Source: Gemmatimonadota bacterium
GTDB lineage: Bacteria; Latescibacterota; UBA2968; UBA8231
DNA: 63,913 nucleotides
NCBI GenBank assembly: GCA_009841115.1
Contig: VXML01000058.1
Location: forward strand, 282,744-346,656
Reading direction: 5' to 3'
Made by a program: the position numbers and the translations under genes
In this document: positions 1-10,900 of the stretch, piece by piece
Numbering within the stretch: position 1 is the first letter of the stretch
Layout of the letters: every line of letters begins with the position of its first letter
Notes under the pieces: generated by a model
Told to the model about the DNA's origin: nothing
The model's database searches: none
Seen by the model: only the letters and a program-made list of their open reading frames with translations

Positions 1-1
1 T

Positions 2-1609
2 ACGCGTCGTTTCCGCGTGCGACTCGGTTGCTGTGAAACCGCTCCATTGGAGCAACTCGTCGCTTGGGCTCGGATTGATCAGCGCCTAGCAGAGCTGACC
101 TCCCAGTTGGAAATTGGACGAGCTGAACGTCAACAACTGAAGTCCGCGGTGGGCGACCCGACGACCAGTGTGCGCGAAGTAGACCAGAAATGGGCAGATG
201 CAAGCCTCTACGCAATCCGCGTGGACACGGCAACGCGAATCTCCTCCGGCGCTAACCGTCTAGCACTCTTCGGCACAATTCCTGTCAGCAGTGACCGATT
301 CAGACGAGTAATAAGCAATTCGTTTCGCTATTTACGAGGCTGGGCGTGCACGGCATTAACAGCGCATTCCAACTTCCCCTTGGAATCAGGATTGTTTGAC
401 CTCGTGATCGTCGACGAGGCTAGCCAGTGCAGCCTCGCGGCCGTATTGCCATTGGCCTATCGCGCAAAACGCTTGGCGGTCGTGGGGGATCCATACCAAC
501 TGAATCCGATCGTTTCCCTTAGCGATGGACTTTTACAGGAGATCGCTACACAGATGGGGTTCGACAACGACGATCTACGCGACCGCGGCATCCACCACAA
601 AGGCGGTTCGGCTTACTCCGCGTTTGAGTTTGTCGCAAGACCCCAAACACCAGTTCTTCTCAACGAGCACTACCGCTGCCACCCACACATCGCCCGTTGG
701 TTCAACAAGACGTTCTACAAGGGTGAACTCACCGTATTGACAGATGTCTCCGATGTATCCCAGCGTGATCGTGCCATCTACTGGTGCGATATCGACGGCG
801 CGGCAGTACGGCCCGCTACTGGAAGCTGGTTAAATCAGGCAGAGGCAGAGGAAACAGTGAAACAACTTCGTGGCGCAATCGAATCCGGTTACAAGACCGT
901 CGGCGTGGTAACTCCGTTTACTGCGCAGGCGCGGCTCATTGATCAGAGAGCCAAAACGCAATTCGGCCAAGATTTCCTGGACGACATCGATTTTGTAAGT
1001 GGAACCGCACATCGCCTACAGGGAGACGAGCGTGATGCGGTCATTCTTTCTTCTGTGCTCTCGCCCGGCATGTCTAAGAGCGGTGCCCGTTGGATAGAAA
1101 AAGAGAGAAACCTCCTCAACGTGGCTGTCAGCCGCGCCCGTCGAGCACTAATCGTTCTCGGTCACCCGCTCATGGGAGATTTGGGGAGTCCAACCTTGGC
1201 CTCCCTGCGGGTCTATCTGCGCGATGAGGTCGCCCGGAATGAGGGCACTGGTTTGCCGTCCGCCGAGTTCCGTACGGACAGCACGTCTGAGAAAATCCTG
1301 CTCGACGCCATGCAACTCCAAGATCTCTTACCCTATAGCAAGCTCGAGGTAGAGGGGTACGAGCTAGACTTTGCGCTGCTAGAACAAGGAATCAAGCTGA
1401 ACATTGAGGTTGATGGCGATCAGCACCTTGACGCCAGAAGCCAACAACGGCGCCAAGATATTACACGAGACCGCGTCCTAGTCAATCTCGGTTGGACAAT
1501 CCTGCGGATACCGGCGTGGCGATGCCACGAGGAAATTGACTCAGTGATTGAAGAAATCAGGAAAACACAGGACCGATTGCTTGACGAAGCCTCTCGCCGG
1601 ACGTTTTAG
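2..1609 (+). CDS. SF1 (DNA2/NAM7-like) helicase with C-terminal nuclease-like domain, 5' partial
   Basis: The frame is open to the left edge, so the gene starts outside the window; the GTG at 17 is only the first in-window start codon. Helicase motifs are visible: motif II/III region VIVDEASQ followed by VVGDPYQLNPI (about residues 130-165), and motif VI LLNVAVSRARRALIVLGHP near residue 370. The last 110 residues look like a small PD-(D/E)XK or Vsr-type endonuclease fold of the DUF559/MTES_1575 kind: EKILLDAM, then LEVEGYELDFALL, then LNIEVDGDQH and LVNLGWTILRIPAW. That layout (helicase plus trailing nuclease) occurs in stand-alone defence or repair helicases. The N-terminal Walker A half is missing, so the subfamily cannot be fixed. 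The gene ends 50 bp before the tmRNA terminator. Confidence 0.8.
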   Translation, partial: TRRFRVRLGCCETAPLEQLVAWARIDQRLAELTSQLEIGRAERQQLKSAVGDPTTSVREVDQKWADASLYAIRVDTATRISSGANRLALFGTIPVSSDRFRRVISNSFRYLRGWACTALTAHSNFPLESGLFDLVIVDEASQCSLAAVLPLAYRAKRLAVVGDPYQLNPIVSLSDGLLQEIATQMGFDNDDLRDRGIHHKGGSAYSAFEFVARPQTPVLLNEHYRCHPHIARWFNKTFYKGELTVLTDVSDVSQRDRAIYWCDIDGAAVRPATGSWLNQAEAEETVKQLRGAIESGYKTVGVVTPFTAQARLIDQRAKTQFGQDFLDDIDFVSGTAHRLQGDERDAVILSSVLSPGMSKSGARWIEKERNLLNVAVSRARRALIVLGHPLMGDLGSPTLASLRVYLRDEVARNEGTGLPSAEFRTDSTSEKILLDAMQLQDLLPYSKLEVEGYELDFALLEQGIKLNIEVDGDQHLDARSQQRRQDITRDRVLVNLGWTILRIPAWRCHEEIDSVIEEIRKTQDRLLDEASRRTF

Positions 1610-1658
1610 CACTTACTAAGCGGTTCTACCAAAACGCCTGTCTTCGCCCTAGATTCTT

Positions 1659-1718
1659 TAAAAAAAATAAGCGCGAATCATCTCTCCAGATGCCTCCCTG
1701 GAGAGATGATTCGCGCTT
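1659..1718 (-). terminator. Rho-independent terminator of tmRNA
   Basis: A perfect 21-bp stem (1669-1689 paired with 1698-1718, 8-nt loop) is followed, reading the minus strand, by a run of seven T. It lies just 3' of the tmRNA CCA end. Its perfection and length are above the usual 8-12 bp. It could also act in the opposite direction for the helicase gene, but a T-run is present only for the minus direction. Confidence 0.9.
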
Positions 1719-1724
1719 TAAAGA

Positions 1725-2083
1725 TGGTGGAGGCGGCGGGAATCGAACCCGCGTCCGAGACCGGTTCTACCGAAATATGCTACGTGCGTAGTCGGCCTTA
1801 GTTATCTCGCCTGTTGCGCTGCCGGTCGACGGGCCTCGCAACGAGCCAGCCCGAAAAATCTCGCCCCATTCCCTCGGGCGAAGGTTTGGGACCAGCCTGC
1901 TAAGAGATGTCATTGGGGCCTGCCGCGCAGGCTCAACAGACCCCAATGGGCTGCGCTAAATTTAGGCAGCCAGAGCGTACGTGTTAGTTTCGTCGCTTAA
2001 TTGTTTCCCGAGGATTTACGAGGTGTCGGGACCTCGGCACGCAATTTGGGCTTCTCCGACCCCGTCGAAGCCAAGTCGCCCCC
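1725..2083 (-). ncRNA. ssrA: Transfer-messenger RNA (tmRNA)
   Basis: The transcript begins GGGGGCGACTTGGCTTCGAC and ends with the T-arm and acceptor GGTTCGATTCCCGCCGCC followed by TCCACCA; the two ends pair over seven base pairs with one G-U. These are the diagnostic ends of one-piece tmRNA, length 359 nt. The tag reading frame ends at a TAA at 1962-1964 and reads (S)DETNTYALAA, ending in the ALAA degron recognised by ClpXP in known tags. The resume codon is probably AGC (1995-1997) or the following GAC. tmRNA with SmpB rescues stalled ribosomes and tags the incomplete protein for degradation. Confidence 0.97.
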
Positions 2084-2090
2084 TTGGAGC

Positions 2091-2120
2091 ATAATAACCG
2101 AAAATCGCGCGCAATGTCAA
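2091..2120 (-). promoter_or_regulatory. Sigma-70 type promoter of ssrA
   Basis: On the minus strand a perfect TTGACA (2115-2120) is separated by 18 bp from TATTAT (2091-2096), five of six matches to the -10 consensus. The predicted start falls at about 2083, exactly the tmRNA 5' end. The promoter lies just downstream of the stop codon of the dehydrogenase gene at 2124. Confidence 0.88.
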
Positions 2121-2123
2121 CGC

Positions 2124-3080
2124 TCAGTTCACCACGTTGATCGGCGCGCCGTCCATAAAAGCCCGCACGTTTTCTGCCGTCATCTGCATCAGTCGCTTGC
2201 GCGCCTCTAGCGTGGCCCAGGCCATGTGCGGCGTGATGAGCAGATTCGGTGCCTGCAAGAGCGGGTTGCCGCTGGTAATCGGCTCGACGGAAGCCACGTC
2301 CGTTGCCGCCGCCCGGGGCTTGCCAGCGCGCAGTGCTTCCAAAAGGGCTTGTTCATCGACGAGTGCGCCGCGCGATGTGTTGATGAACAGCGCCCCTTCC
2401 TTCATGGTCGCCAACAACTCGGCGTTGACAAAACCGGTGTTGTCGGGCGTCTGCGGGCAGTGCAAGCTGACCACATCGGCTCCGGCGAAAATCTCCTCCG
2501 TGCTCTTGAGGGCAAACGGCGCGTACCCCGGCGGGTCCTTTGGCGACGGTGCATAAGCCCAGACTTCCATGCCAAAAGCGTGGGCTAGCTCGCCGACGCG
2601 CTGGCCGATGCGCCCAAAGCCCACGAGACCGATAGTTTTCCCGGCCAGTTCCGTCAGCGGCGTCTCCCAAAAACACCAATAGCCCGATTCAGCCCAGCCG
2701 CCGCGATGGACCGCCGCGTCGTGGCGACCGACGTGGTGGCACAACTCCAGCAGAAGCGCCATGGTGTATTGGGCGACCGATTCGGTGCCGTACACTGGAA
2801 TGTTTGACACTGGGATGGCGCGGGCGCGCGCAGCTTCTACATCGACGACGTTGTACCCAGTGGCCGTAACCGACACGAAGCGCAGGTTGGGTAGCTGGGC
2901 AAAGGTCTCGGCTGTCAGCGGCACCTTGTTGGTCAAAATCACGTCGGCGTCTGCAGCCCGTTCTAAGATCAGGTCGTCAGGCGTTTTATCGTACACCGCA
3001 AACTCGCCCAATGCTGAGACCGGATCCCAGGGGTTGTCGCCGGGGTTTAGGGTGTGTCCGTCTAGTACTGTGATTTTCAT
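2124..3080 (-). CDS. D-2-hydroxyacid dehydrogenase (glycerate/hydroxypyruvate reductase type)
   Basis: 318 residues, the usual length for the family. It catalyses NAD(P)H-dependent interconversion of 2-oxoacids and D-2-hydroxyacids in the cytoplasm. The Rossmann motif is GLVGFGRIGQRVGELAHAFG (near residue 150), the substrate/catalytic Arg is in FINTSRGALVDEQAL, and the catalytic His is in LLITPHMAWAT near the C-terminus. The ATG at 3080 has AAAGGAA about 7 nt upstream. It follows IlvD by 22 bp on the same strand, so the two are likely co-transcribed. The substrate cannot be read from sequence; hydroxypyruvate/glycerate is the commonest for this subfamily. Confidence 0.9.
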   Translation of the reverse strand: MKITVLDGHTLNPGDNPWDPVSALGEFAVYDKTPDDLILERAADADVILTNKVPLTAETFAQLPNLRFVSVTATGYNVVDVEAARARAIPVSNIPVYGTESVAQYTMALLLELCHHVGRHDAAVHRGGWAESGYWCFWETPLTELAGKTIGLVGFGRIGQRVGELAHAFGMEVWAYAPSPKDPPGYAPFALKSTEEIFAGADVVSLHCPQTPDNTGFVNAELLATMKEGALFINTSRGALVDEQALLEALRAGKPRAAATDVASVEPITSGNPLLQAPNLLITPHMAWATLEARKRLMQMTAENVRAFMDGAPINVVN

Positions 3081-3102
3081 AGGATTCCTTTTGTTTGCAG
3101 AG

Positions 3103-4944
3103 CTATTTCTGTAACTGACCCACGTCCCGCACGGCCCCGTGCGCCGCGCTCGTCGTCAGCGCGGCATACGCCTGTAGCGATTGGGGGATGTGGCGTTGGC
3201 GGTTGCGGGGGCGATAGGCGTCTATTTTTTGCCGTCGCGCAGACAGTTCGGCGTCCGCGATTAGCACGTCGATTTTGCGCTTGGGAATGTCGATGCGAAT
3301 CCGGTCGCCGGTTTCCACTAGGGCCAGTGCTCCGCCCTCGGCTGCTTCTGGCGAGACGTGGCCAATCGACAGCCCAGAGGTGCCGCCGGAAAAGCGGCCG
3401 TCGGTCAACAGCGCGCAGGTCTTGCCCAGCCCCATGGACTTGATGTACGACGTTGGATAGAGCATCTCCTGCATCCCCGGCCCGCCCTTGGGGCCCTCGT
3501 AGCGGATCACGACCACGTCGCCGTCGCGGACTTTGCCGCCGAGGATGCCCTCGCATGCTTCGTCCTGCGACTCGAAGATTTGGGCCGTGCCTTCAAACAC
3601 CCAGATCGACTCATCGACGCCGGCCGTCTTCACGATGCAGCCCTCCTCGGCGATGTTACCGAAAAGCACGGCCAGCCCGCCATCCTGTGAATAAGCGTGC
3701 GCGACCGAGCGGATGCAGCCCGTTTGCTCGTCCGTGTCCGACTCGTCGTAAAAGTTGTTTTGGGAGAAGGCGGTTTTCGTCCGCACGTTGCCTGGGGCCG
3801 CCAGCGCGCGCTGCACGGCCATTGCTTCTACTGCACTCGGCCCGCGAATGTCGTTTGTGGCGATCAGTTCGCCGAGCGACGGCCCGGCAACGGTCTGCGG
3901 CTCGGGGTGGATTTTGCCGCCGCGCAACAGCTCGCCTAAGATGCTCATAATGCCGCCAGCGCGTGCGACGTCCTCTATGTGAAACTCCTGCGTGGCCGGT
4001 GCCACTTTGCAGATACAGGGGACTTGCCGCGAGAGCCGGTCGATGTCGGCCATGGTGAAATTGACTTCGGCCTCGCGGGCCATGGCCAACAGGTGCAGGA
4101 CGGTGTTGGTGGAGCCGCCCATGGCAATGTCCAAGGTCATGGCGTTTTCAAAGGCCGCGAAGTTCGCAATGCTGCGCGGCAGTACCGACGTGTCGCCCTC
4201 TAGGTAAAATGCCTTGGCCATTTCGACGATCCGCTTGCCGGCCGCGGCAAAAAGCTCCCAGCGCAGTGCGTGCGTGGCGAGGATAGTGCCGTTGCCCGGC
4301 AGGGCTAGGCCGATGGCTTCGTTGAGGCAGTTCATGGAATTGGCGGTGAACATGCCCGAGCACGAGCCACAAGTCGGGCAGGCCTGTTCCTCCATCTTGG
4401 CCACGTCCTCGTCGCTCAAGTTGGGGTCAGCCGCGGCGACCATAGAGTCGACCAAATCGAGCTTGGCGCGGCCCGTTGACAGTTCGGTTTTGCCGGCCTC
4501 CATCGGCCCGCCCGAGACGAAAATCGCCGGAATGTTGAGCCTGAGCGCGGCCAGCAACATGCCCGGAGTGATCTTGTCGCAATTGGAAATGCAGACGAGG
4601 GCGTCGGCCTTGTGGGCCTGCACCATGTACTCGACGCTGTCGGCGATTAGCTCGCGGCTTGGCAGGGAGTAGAGCATGCCGTCGTGGCCCATGGCAATGC
4701 CGTCATCTACGGCAATGGTGTTGAACTCCACGCCGTAGCCGCCGTGCTGGTCGATCACTTGCTTGACCTTCTGGCCAATGGGGTGCAAATGCACGTGCCC
4801 GGGCACGAACTGAGTAAAGGAGTTGGCAATGGCGACGATGGGCTTTTGGAAGTCCTCGGTCTTCATGCCGGTGGCGCGCCACAAGGCACGCGCGCCGGCC
4901 ATGCGCCTCCCCTGCGTGGTGGTACTGCTGCGAAATGATTGCAT
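3103..4944 (-). CDS. ilvD: Dihydroxy-acid dehydratase
   Basis: 613 residues. It dehydrates 2,3-dihydroxy-isovalerate and -methylvalerate, the third step of valine and isoleucine synthesis, using an Fe-S cluster. The N-terminus has [16 protein letters not shown], and cluster cysteines lie in [11 protein letters not shown] and [18 protein letters not shown], both family signatures. The ATG at 4944 has a GAAAGAG ribosome site. It lies 38 bp after the GNAT gene and 22 bp before the hydroxyacid dehydrogenase. No leader peptide or T-box was seen upstream, so any attenuation by branched-chain amino acids is not evident. Other ilv/leu genes are absent from the window. Confidence 0.96.
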   Translation of the reverse strand: MQSFRSSTTTQGRRMAGARALWRATGMKTEDFQKPIVAIANSFTQFVPGHVHLHPIGQKVKQVIDQHGGYGVEFNTIAVDDGIAMGHDGMLYSLPSRELIADSVEYMVQAHKADALVCISNCDKITPGMLLAALRLNIPAIFVSGGPMEAGKTELSTGRAKLDLVDSMVAAADPNLSDEDVAKMEEQACPTCGSCSGMFTANSMNCLNEAIGLALPGNGTILATHALRWELFAAAGKRIVEMAKAFYLEGDTSVLPRSIANFAAFENAMTLDIAMGGSTNTVLHLLAMAREAEVNFTMADIDRLSRQVPCICKVAPATQEFHIEDVARAGGIMSILGELLRGGKIHPEPQTVAGPSLGELIATNDIRGPSAVEAMAVQRALAAPGNVRTKTAFSQNNFYDESDTDEQTGCIRSVAHAYSQDGGLAVLFGNIAEEGCIVKTAGVDESIWVFEGTAQIFESQDEACEGILGGKVRDGDVVVIRYEGPKGGPGMQEMLYPTSYIKSMGLGKTCALLTDGRFSGGTSGLSIGHVSPEAAEGGALALVETGDRIRIDIPKRKIDVLIADAELSARRQKIDAYRPRNRQRHIPQSLQAYAALTTSAAHGAVRDVGQLQK

Positions 4945-4982
4945 AATAGCTCTTTCAAAAAGCTGCCGTCTAGCAGCGGGTT

Positions 4983-5843
4983 TTAGGTAGCAAAGTCAAT
5001 TTCTAGCGCATCCCCCAAAGGCACGTAGCCGATTTTCCCATAGATGCTGTTGGAGGTTGGATTGGCTTGATCGGCAAATAGGCTGCAAAACGAATAGCGC
5101 TCGGAAAGCAACTTCTTGGTCAGCGACGCGACGCATGAAGTGGCGTATCCTTTGCTGCGCTGCTCGGGCGGCGTGTACACCGCGGTGACGGATATGCCGT
5201 TTCGCATTGGGCGCGTCGTTTTGGCAATGGAGACCGGCCCATTGCAATCCCAAATGTACAGTTGTTTGTCGGCGATGAATCGCACGGCACTTTCCTTGGC
5301 CTTGTCGAGATCGGCTGGCTCCCCTAACGCCTCTTGCGAAAAGGCGTCCACCCAGTGCGCCATGAGCGGATGATCGTCCATGCTGGCCAAGCGCAACGCC
5401 CCCGCAGCAAGGGGCACGTCGGCGACCGTGCGCGCCTCAAATACGCGCAGCCGCATGGTCTCCTTAGGCGCTGCGCTAGGCACGGCCTCGGCCCAGCAAG
5501 CGGCAAAGACTTGCGCTTCGGACGCCGGCCCGACAACGCCGGGGAGGGACGCATCCGTTGCAAGCAGGTGGCGAACGAGATGGGCGATAGCCCCTTCGAC
5601 ATTCGCAACGAACTTGCTGAGGATGATTCTCCTCGGCGGCGTCATTACGGCCGCGCCAATCGCGCTGCCTTGCTCCAAGACGCTCAATAGTAACGGTGGC
5701 TCGGACCCGTAGCGCAGGGGATCTTCGGCGAGCGCGTACGCGAGGCCGAGCGGCAAGTTGTTTTCACTCTTATGCGCTTCGAGGCAAGTACCAGCAAGCG
5801 CAATCAGCTCGCTGGCGTCGGCGTGGTGTATTATTTCGACCAT
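4983..5843 (-). CDS. GNAT-family N-acetyltransferase
   Basis: 286 residues. The C-terminal third carries the acetyl-CoA binding pattern: a beta strand [20 protein letters not shown] (R/Q-x-x-G-x-A pyrophosphate loop) followed by a helix and the strand [22 protein letters not shown], which is the usual GNAT ending. The N-terminal half is less conserved and may be a second, degenerate GNAT lobe. The ATG abuts the stop codon of the upstream barrel gene with no gap, which points to co-translation. The acceptor substrate is unknown. Confidence 0.85.
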   Translation of the reverse strand: MVEIIHHADASELIALAGTCLEAHKSENNLPLGLAYALAEDPLRYGSEPPLLLSVLEQGSAIGAAVMTPPRRIILSKFVANVEGAIAHLVRHLLATDASLPGVVGPASEAQVFAACWAEAVPSAAPKETMRLRVFEARTVADVPLAAGALRLASMDDHPLMAHWVDAFSQEALGEPADLDKAKESAVRFIADKQLYIWDCNGPVSIAKTTRPMRNGISVTAVYTPPEQRSKGYATSCVASLTKKLLSERYSFCSLFADQANPTSNSIYGKIGYVPLGDALEIDFAT

Positions 5844-7958
5844 TCAGAAAGCCTGACCAATAGAAAAATAAAACCGCTTCCGCTGATACAACCGCCTCCA
5901 CCACTGTTTCTCGTCAGATCGGTTGTCGAGGGATCCATCGCTGAAGGCTACATCGAGCCGGAGGGGAAATCCCAAAACGTAGCGCAGCCCCAACCCATAG
6001 CCATCAACCATGCCCCACCAGGTCGCTTGGCTTGGCTTGCGCCAGACCTGTGCCCGGTCCCAAAAGCCAACGAGACCGAAGTTGTTGCGCTGATAGCGCA
6101 ATTCCCCGCGCATATTCAGGCCGAGGCGTCCGCCGCCTGGCACGTGTATGGCGTCGTACTCAACGCCGCGCACGGAGCCCTCGCCCCCGTATGCGCTCCA
6201 GTATTTCTGCGGTAGCGCCCGTCTCTCGCGCAACGAGGCCGCCCCTCCCCCTTGCAGGGCTAGGGCCAACACCAGCCGACGCGAGAGCGGTTGGTAATAT
6301 GTGAATGCGGCCTCGCCATCGATCACATAAGTCTGGTGCCGGCCCAGAATGAACGAGTAGGCATAGAGTCCGGTCAACCGCAAGAGCGCACCGCGCGTGG
6401 GAGCAAAGGGGTCATCGCGCGAGTCGCGCAAAAACTCGGTCTTCAAATTGACTGAGCGCTCGCGTTCGGTCAGAATCCGCAGCCAATCCGCCGTCACTGG
6501 GATCTTGCCGTCGCTGTAGTCTATAACCTCGTCTTGGGCAGAGAAATTGCCTTTGCCAGAGAAATCGAAGTCGGAGTCGCCAAACAGATCGTCCGCGTCG
6601 GTCGTCTCATCGCTGCCGGTTTCACCGGGATCAAGAGGCCTGGGCGCGTAGTCGATGCGCTCGCTCGGATCGGGCCGGGTGCGCGAATCTTCTCCGCTAA
6701 TAGAGACTTGGGCTTGGTAGATCTCGCGCCAGCTCTTGGTGAGCGTTGCTTCAGCTTTCCACAAGTGCTCAACTGCGAGGTAGTTGAAGGTAGCCGTACG
6801 TATGTACTCCCTTGTGGTCGCTTCCCCGAAGAAGGACAAGATGCCTTCGAGCACCGTATCGTTGGCCGTCAAAAGCGCGACTTGCCGCTGGTCGTTCGGG
6901 TTGCCCTGCTGCTTGGTCGGTTGCCACTTGTCGGTGACCCCTGCCGACAACACCAAGTCAGCGCCCGTGCCCAGCAAGTTGCGCTCGGTAAAGGACGCGG
7001 TGACGCCCTGCTCCGGCTTCCCCCAACCGGCATTGAGGCTTAGCCGAGCGCCACGGCCCAGCCAGTTGTTGTGCTGCACGACCCCGCCTACGCGCGGCTC
7101 AATGTTGCTGAAGAAGGCACCGGCACTTAGGGAGATGCGCTTTCTTTCTTTTAAGCGAACCACGACCGGCTGCAAGCTGTCACCCGTCTCGGGAGTGAGT
7201 AGAAAGACCGAGCGGAACAGGCCGGTCTTCGCCAGTTGCTCGCGGCTTTTGGCTAGCTGCTCGGGATTGTACAAGTCCCCCTGCTCAAAGTGCAGATAGC
7301 GCTCGATCAGCTCCTTGCGCGTGTATAGCTGGTCGAGGTTTTCGACCTCGACGACACCGAAGTACATCTTGCGCCCGGGATTGATGTAAAAGACGACCTC
7401 TGTGCTACGGCTGGCGCGGTCGTCCTCCACCCACTCGTTGCGCACTGCGGCATGGGGATAGCCACGCTGATTGAGAAAGACCTGTAGTTGGCGCTCGCCT
7501 TCGAGCACCTTGCCGTAGTCGAGAGGTGCGCCCGCGCGCAGGCCGACCTGAGCACGCAGGGTGTCGGCCGCAAAAGGCGCGCCCCCTACGAGCGTTAGGG
7601 CGCGCACCGTCCACAGCGCACCGCTGTTGATTTCAATGTGAATGTGGACTCGGTTTTTGGTGTCCAAGCGCAGGAGTTTGCGGACGATCTCGGCGTCGCG
7701 ATAGCCCTTGCTGTAATAGAGATTGACCAGTCCGCTGAGGTCGTTTCTGAAGAAGCGGCGTTGGAAGCGCTTGCCTTCTTGGGTCAGCATGGCCGAGCGC
7801 AAGGTCTCGCCTTTGATGCGCTTTGCGCCTCGGTGCACGAAGCGTATCTGAGCCACCTTGTGATCATCGGCTTCATGGGCCGATATTTCGCGCAGATCCT
7901 CTTGAGCCAAGGCCGTCCCGGCGAGAGCCAGACAGAGCACGCCGACGAGTGCGCTCAT
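5844..7958 (-). CDS. BamA/TamA-family outer-membrane barrel with POTRA domains
   Basis: 704 residues from the ATG at 7958, chosen because it begins a clean signal peptide (MSALVGVLCLALAGTALA, then Q) and overlaps the TamB stop as ATGA; an upstream in-frame start would add 50 residues that lie inside tamB. POTRA-like repeats span about residues 25-340 (VRKLLRLDTKNRVHIHIEIN, ALTLVGGAPF, VVEVENLDQLYTRKELIERY). The C-terminal half is the 16-strand bacterial surface antigen barrel, with a likely lid-lock element YGGEGSVRGVEYD and a terminal aromatic beta-signal FYFSIGQAF. It sits directly after TamB, so it most likely acts as the TamA-like partner of a TAM complex; a BamA role cannot be excluded. 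Confidence 0.9.
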   Translation of the reverse strand: MSALVGVLCLALAGTALAQEDLREISAHEADDHKVAQIRFVHRGAKRIKGETLRSAMLTQEGKRFQRRFFRNDLSGLVNLYYSKGYRDAEIVRKLLRLDTKNRVHIHIEINSGALWTVRALTLVGGAPFAADTLRAQVGLRAGAPLDYGKVLEGERQLQVFLNQRGYPHAAVRNEWVEDDRASRSTEVVFYINPGRKMYFGVVEVENLDQLYTRKELIERYLHFEQGDLYNPEQLAKSREQLAKTGLFRSVFLLTPETGDSLQPVVVRLKERKRISLSAGAFFSNIEPRVGGVVQHNNWLGRGARLSLNAGWGKPEQGVTASFTERNLLGTGADLVLSAGVTDKWQPTKQQGNPNDQRQVALLTANDTVLEGILSFFGEATTREYIRTATFNYLAVEHLWKAEATLTKSWREIYQAQVSISGEDSRTRPDPSERIDYAPRPLDPGETGSDETTDADDLFGDSDFDFSGKGNFSAQDEVIDYSDGKIPVTADWLRILTERERSVNLKTEFLRDSRDDPFAPTRGALLRLTGLYAYSFILGRHQTYVIDGEAAFTYYQPLSRRLVLALALQGGGAASLRERRALPQKYWSAYGGEGSVRGVEYDAIHVPGGGRLGLNMRGELRYQRNNFGLVGFWDRAQVWRKPSQATWWGMVDGYGLGLRYVLGFPLRLDVAFSDGSLDNRSDEKQWWRRLYQRKRFYFSIGQAF

Positions 7959-10900
7959 CGGAATTCTCGCTTCAGGCCGATGCCTAGCCCATAGTGATCG
8001 TACTTGCTTTGCGCTGAGCCGGTGATGATGAGGAAGGACTTCACTTTGTGCTCGATCCGCACTTCGCCCGCAGCCATCTCTTTGAGCGGGGCCTCGTAGC
8101 GCACCCATAAGGGCAGGGGCAACCTGCGGCTGAAGTACTCGCCCACGCGCAGCGCCGGATCACCCGGCTCGGCCCCGGCGATCTCACTCGACGGCAGGAC
8201 CGTGAATTCATCAAGCCCCACCTCCTTCTCGACCTGCTTGCTCAAGAGCTGGCCGGCGGCCGTAACGGCCGCGTCGTAGTCGAGGTCAGCCACGTCGAGA
8301 TCAGCCATATTAAAGACCAGCAGGTTGACGATGCTCAAAGGATCTTCTATCGGGTCCGCGTTCGGGTCTTCCGAGTCCGCTGCAAAATCCGGCACAATTT
8401 TCTGAGCCGACCCTTTTAGCGTCAGGGTCACGTCGTACTCATAGCCGCTCTTAATGTTTGGGATGTCCTCGACTTTGGCCTGCAAATCGAGTGTGGGATT
8501 CAGTTCAAAGGGGTCGTACATCACGTCGAGGATGGACTTAGTCGGCGCTAGGCGGTTGAAGACGACGCGCCCCTGTGTGATGTTGAACTCCTGATTGAGT
8601 ACGAAGACTTGCCCTTCGTCTATTGTGATGTCGCCTTGGAAAAGTGGCTTGTAGAAGGTACCGCCGACCTCAACCGCGCCCGATGCTTCGACCTCGGCTA
8701 GCTCGCTGTCGAGGGCGAGGCCGCGGAGATCAACCTCGACGGCTAGGGCCATGTTTTCCAAAAAATCGTCGCGCAATGCCGGCGGTGGCGGTGGCACGGG
8801 AAGCGCGAGGACCACGAGGCTCGCCTCGGACTTCGGTCGGTCAATGCGGACGCGCCCCGCCAACTTGGATGCGCTGAGCGAGCCGGCGAAAGATAGATCT
8901 AAGTCGATGTCGCTTGCCCTAAACGACTGTCCGACGTCTTCGTAGTAGGAGGTCATCCGCTCGGCTTGGAGCTGCAAGTCAAAGCTAGGGTCGTCGAGCT
9001 GCGCTAGGTCGAACTGCCCAGTGAGCGACGCGCTGCTAAACCCCCGCTTAGGTTCGTTCTCGACGGAGAAACCCACCAGTTCGACCTGCCGGTCATTGAA
9101 TTGCAAGTGCCCGTCGGGCAGCGCGTATATCGGCTCTAAGTCGAGGAGGGCAAATTCGAGGCCCTTGACTCCTATTTGGCCTTGCAGTGAGAGCGTTGAG
9201 TCCAAGCCCTCGGCCCGGAGATCTGCGCTGATCCGTCCGTCGAGATGGTCCAGTTCGGCTATTAGGTCGCCGAGGAAGAGGAGTCCGATGCCGTCGGAAT
9301 GCGCTTCGAGCCAGCCCTCGTCTAAGGAAAGTTTGCCAGCCTGTAAATCCCAAGGTATGCGACCGATTACGGTGAGGCTGTCGTCGGGCAAGGTAGTCCA
9401 GTTCAAATGCCAGTCGCCGCCGTGCCGGTCGCCGACGAGTTGGCCGCGCAGCTTGCCCAAGTCCGCGGATTCCACGGTTAGACCGGCGGCAACTTGAGGA
9501 GCGGATGCCGTGCCGCTGACCTCGGCGTCGAGTTGGACCAGCCCTTCGGGGCCGCCGAAGAAAGCCAAGTCCGCGTCTTCGAGGGCCAGCTCAATTTTCG
9601 AGGGCTTGGTGTCCACTAGTTGGCCCGTCAGCCGCAGAGTGCCCGCCGGTTGCAGGGCGCGGCGGTCGCGGTCGTAGCGCTGCAAGCCAATCGCCACTGA
9701 GTCCAGGACCACGCGGCCCTCGCCGAACGCGAATCGCCCTCCAGACAGGAGATCCAGCCGCAGCGAGTCGGCTGTAGCTTGGCTCTCGATGGCCAAGCCG
9801 TGCACGTCGATATGCCCGGCCAAGTCCCGCCAGCTCGGCATGGAGTCCCCTAAGGCCGTTTCTAAGTGCCCGTCGAGGTCGAGCCGCCCGTATAGTGGGC
9901 GTCCCAAAGCATAGCTGAGCACCGGGCCCAAGTCGGCCGCCTTCGCCTCAATCGCGAGCGGCGCGGGGGCTGCCCCCGGCCCGAAGAGCGGCGCGGCTGG
10001 GCAGGTCAGCGCGAGGCGCACGCCGGCATCGGCGCTGAACTCGGCCGCGAGCGTATCCGCCAGTGCAAGGCGCAGCCGAGCATTGCCGAGGGCGAGGGTA
10101 TCGAGGCGCATCTCCTCTATCGTCACCACGCCCTGCGCCTCTGGCCTCGCTAGGGTGCCGCCGATCCGCAGATGCCCACCGCCCGTTGCGCTGAGGTCGG
10201 ACGCGAGGTTGGACAGTTCAAGGGCGGATAACTCCGCTGCAACGGAGAGCGAATCCTGCCCGACCCAACCCGAAAGATTCACTAAGCCGACTGACGTTTG
10301 CAGATGCAGCGCCGTAAGATCCAAGCGTCCGTTACCATAGTCGGCCTGGAGGGAACCTTGGTTTTGCAGTACCCATTCCCCCTGCCGCAGCAAGAGCGAG
10401 TCTAGGGCGAGGTCCGCTTGAACCGCGTCTAGGCCCTCCAACGGCCCCTCCCAGCGCAAAGTGCCGTCCAATGTGGCCACTGCGCCATCTATCCCCCGCA
10501 GCAGGGTATCGGCAAAATCCGCTTGAGCCGTTAAGTGCCCGTCCACGTCCAGCTTCGCTAGCACGCTCACGCCCGACCCCCCGCCGGCTACCCGCGCTGC
10601 GCCTTGGTCCCAGTCCACGTCCAGCGCGAGCTCGCTGGTCTGCCACCCCGCGTACTCTAGCGGCGTGGTCGCAATGCTCCCACCCAGCCGCAGTGTTTCG
10701 AGCGACAGCCCGCCCCCACCGTGCAAATCCGCGTCTAGCCGCCCGATTAACCCGGGCATGATCCGCTCTACTGCCAGCCCGTCCACATCCGCCACCAGCG
10801 TATCAATCTCGCTGCGCTCTAGGTCGATGTCTGCCCGCGCTACTAGGAGATCGCGCTCTAAGCGCAAATCGGCCGCGAGGTAGCGGTTGGCGGACAGGTG

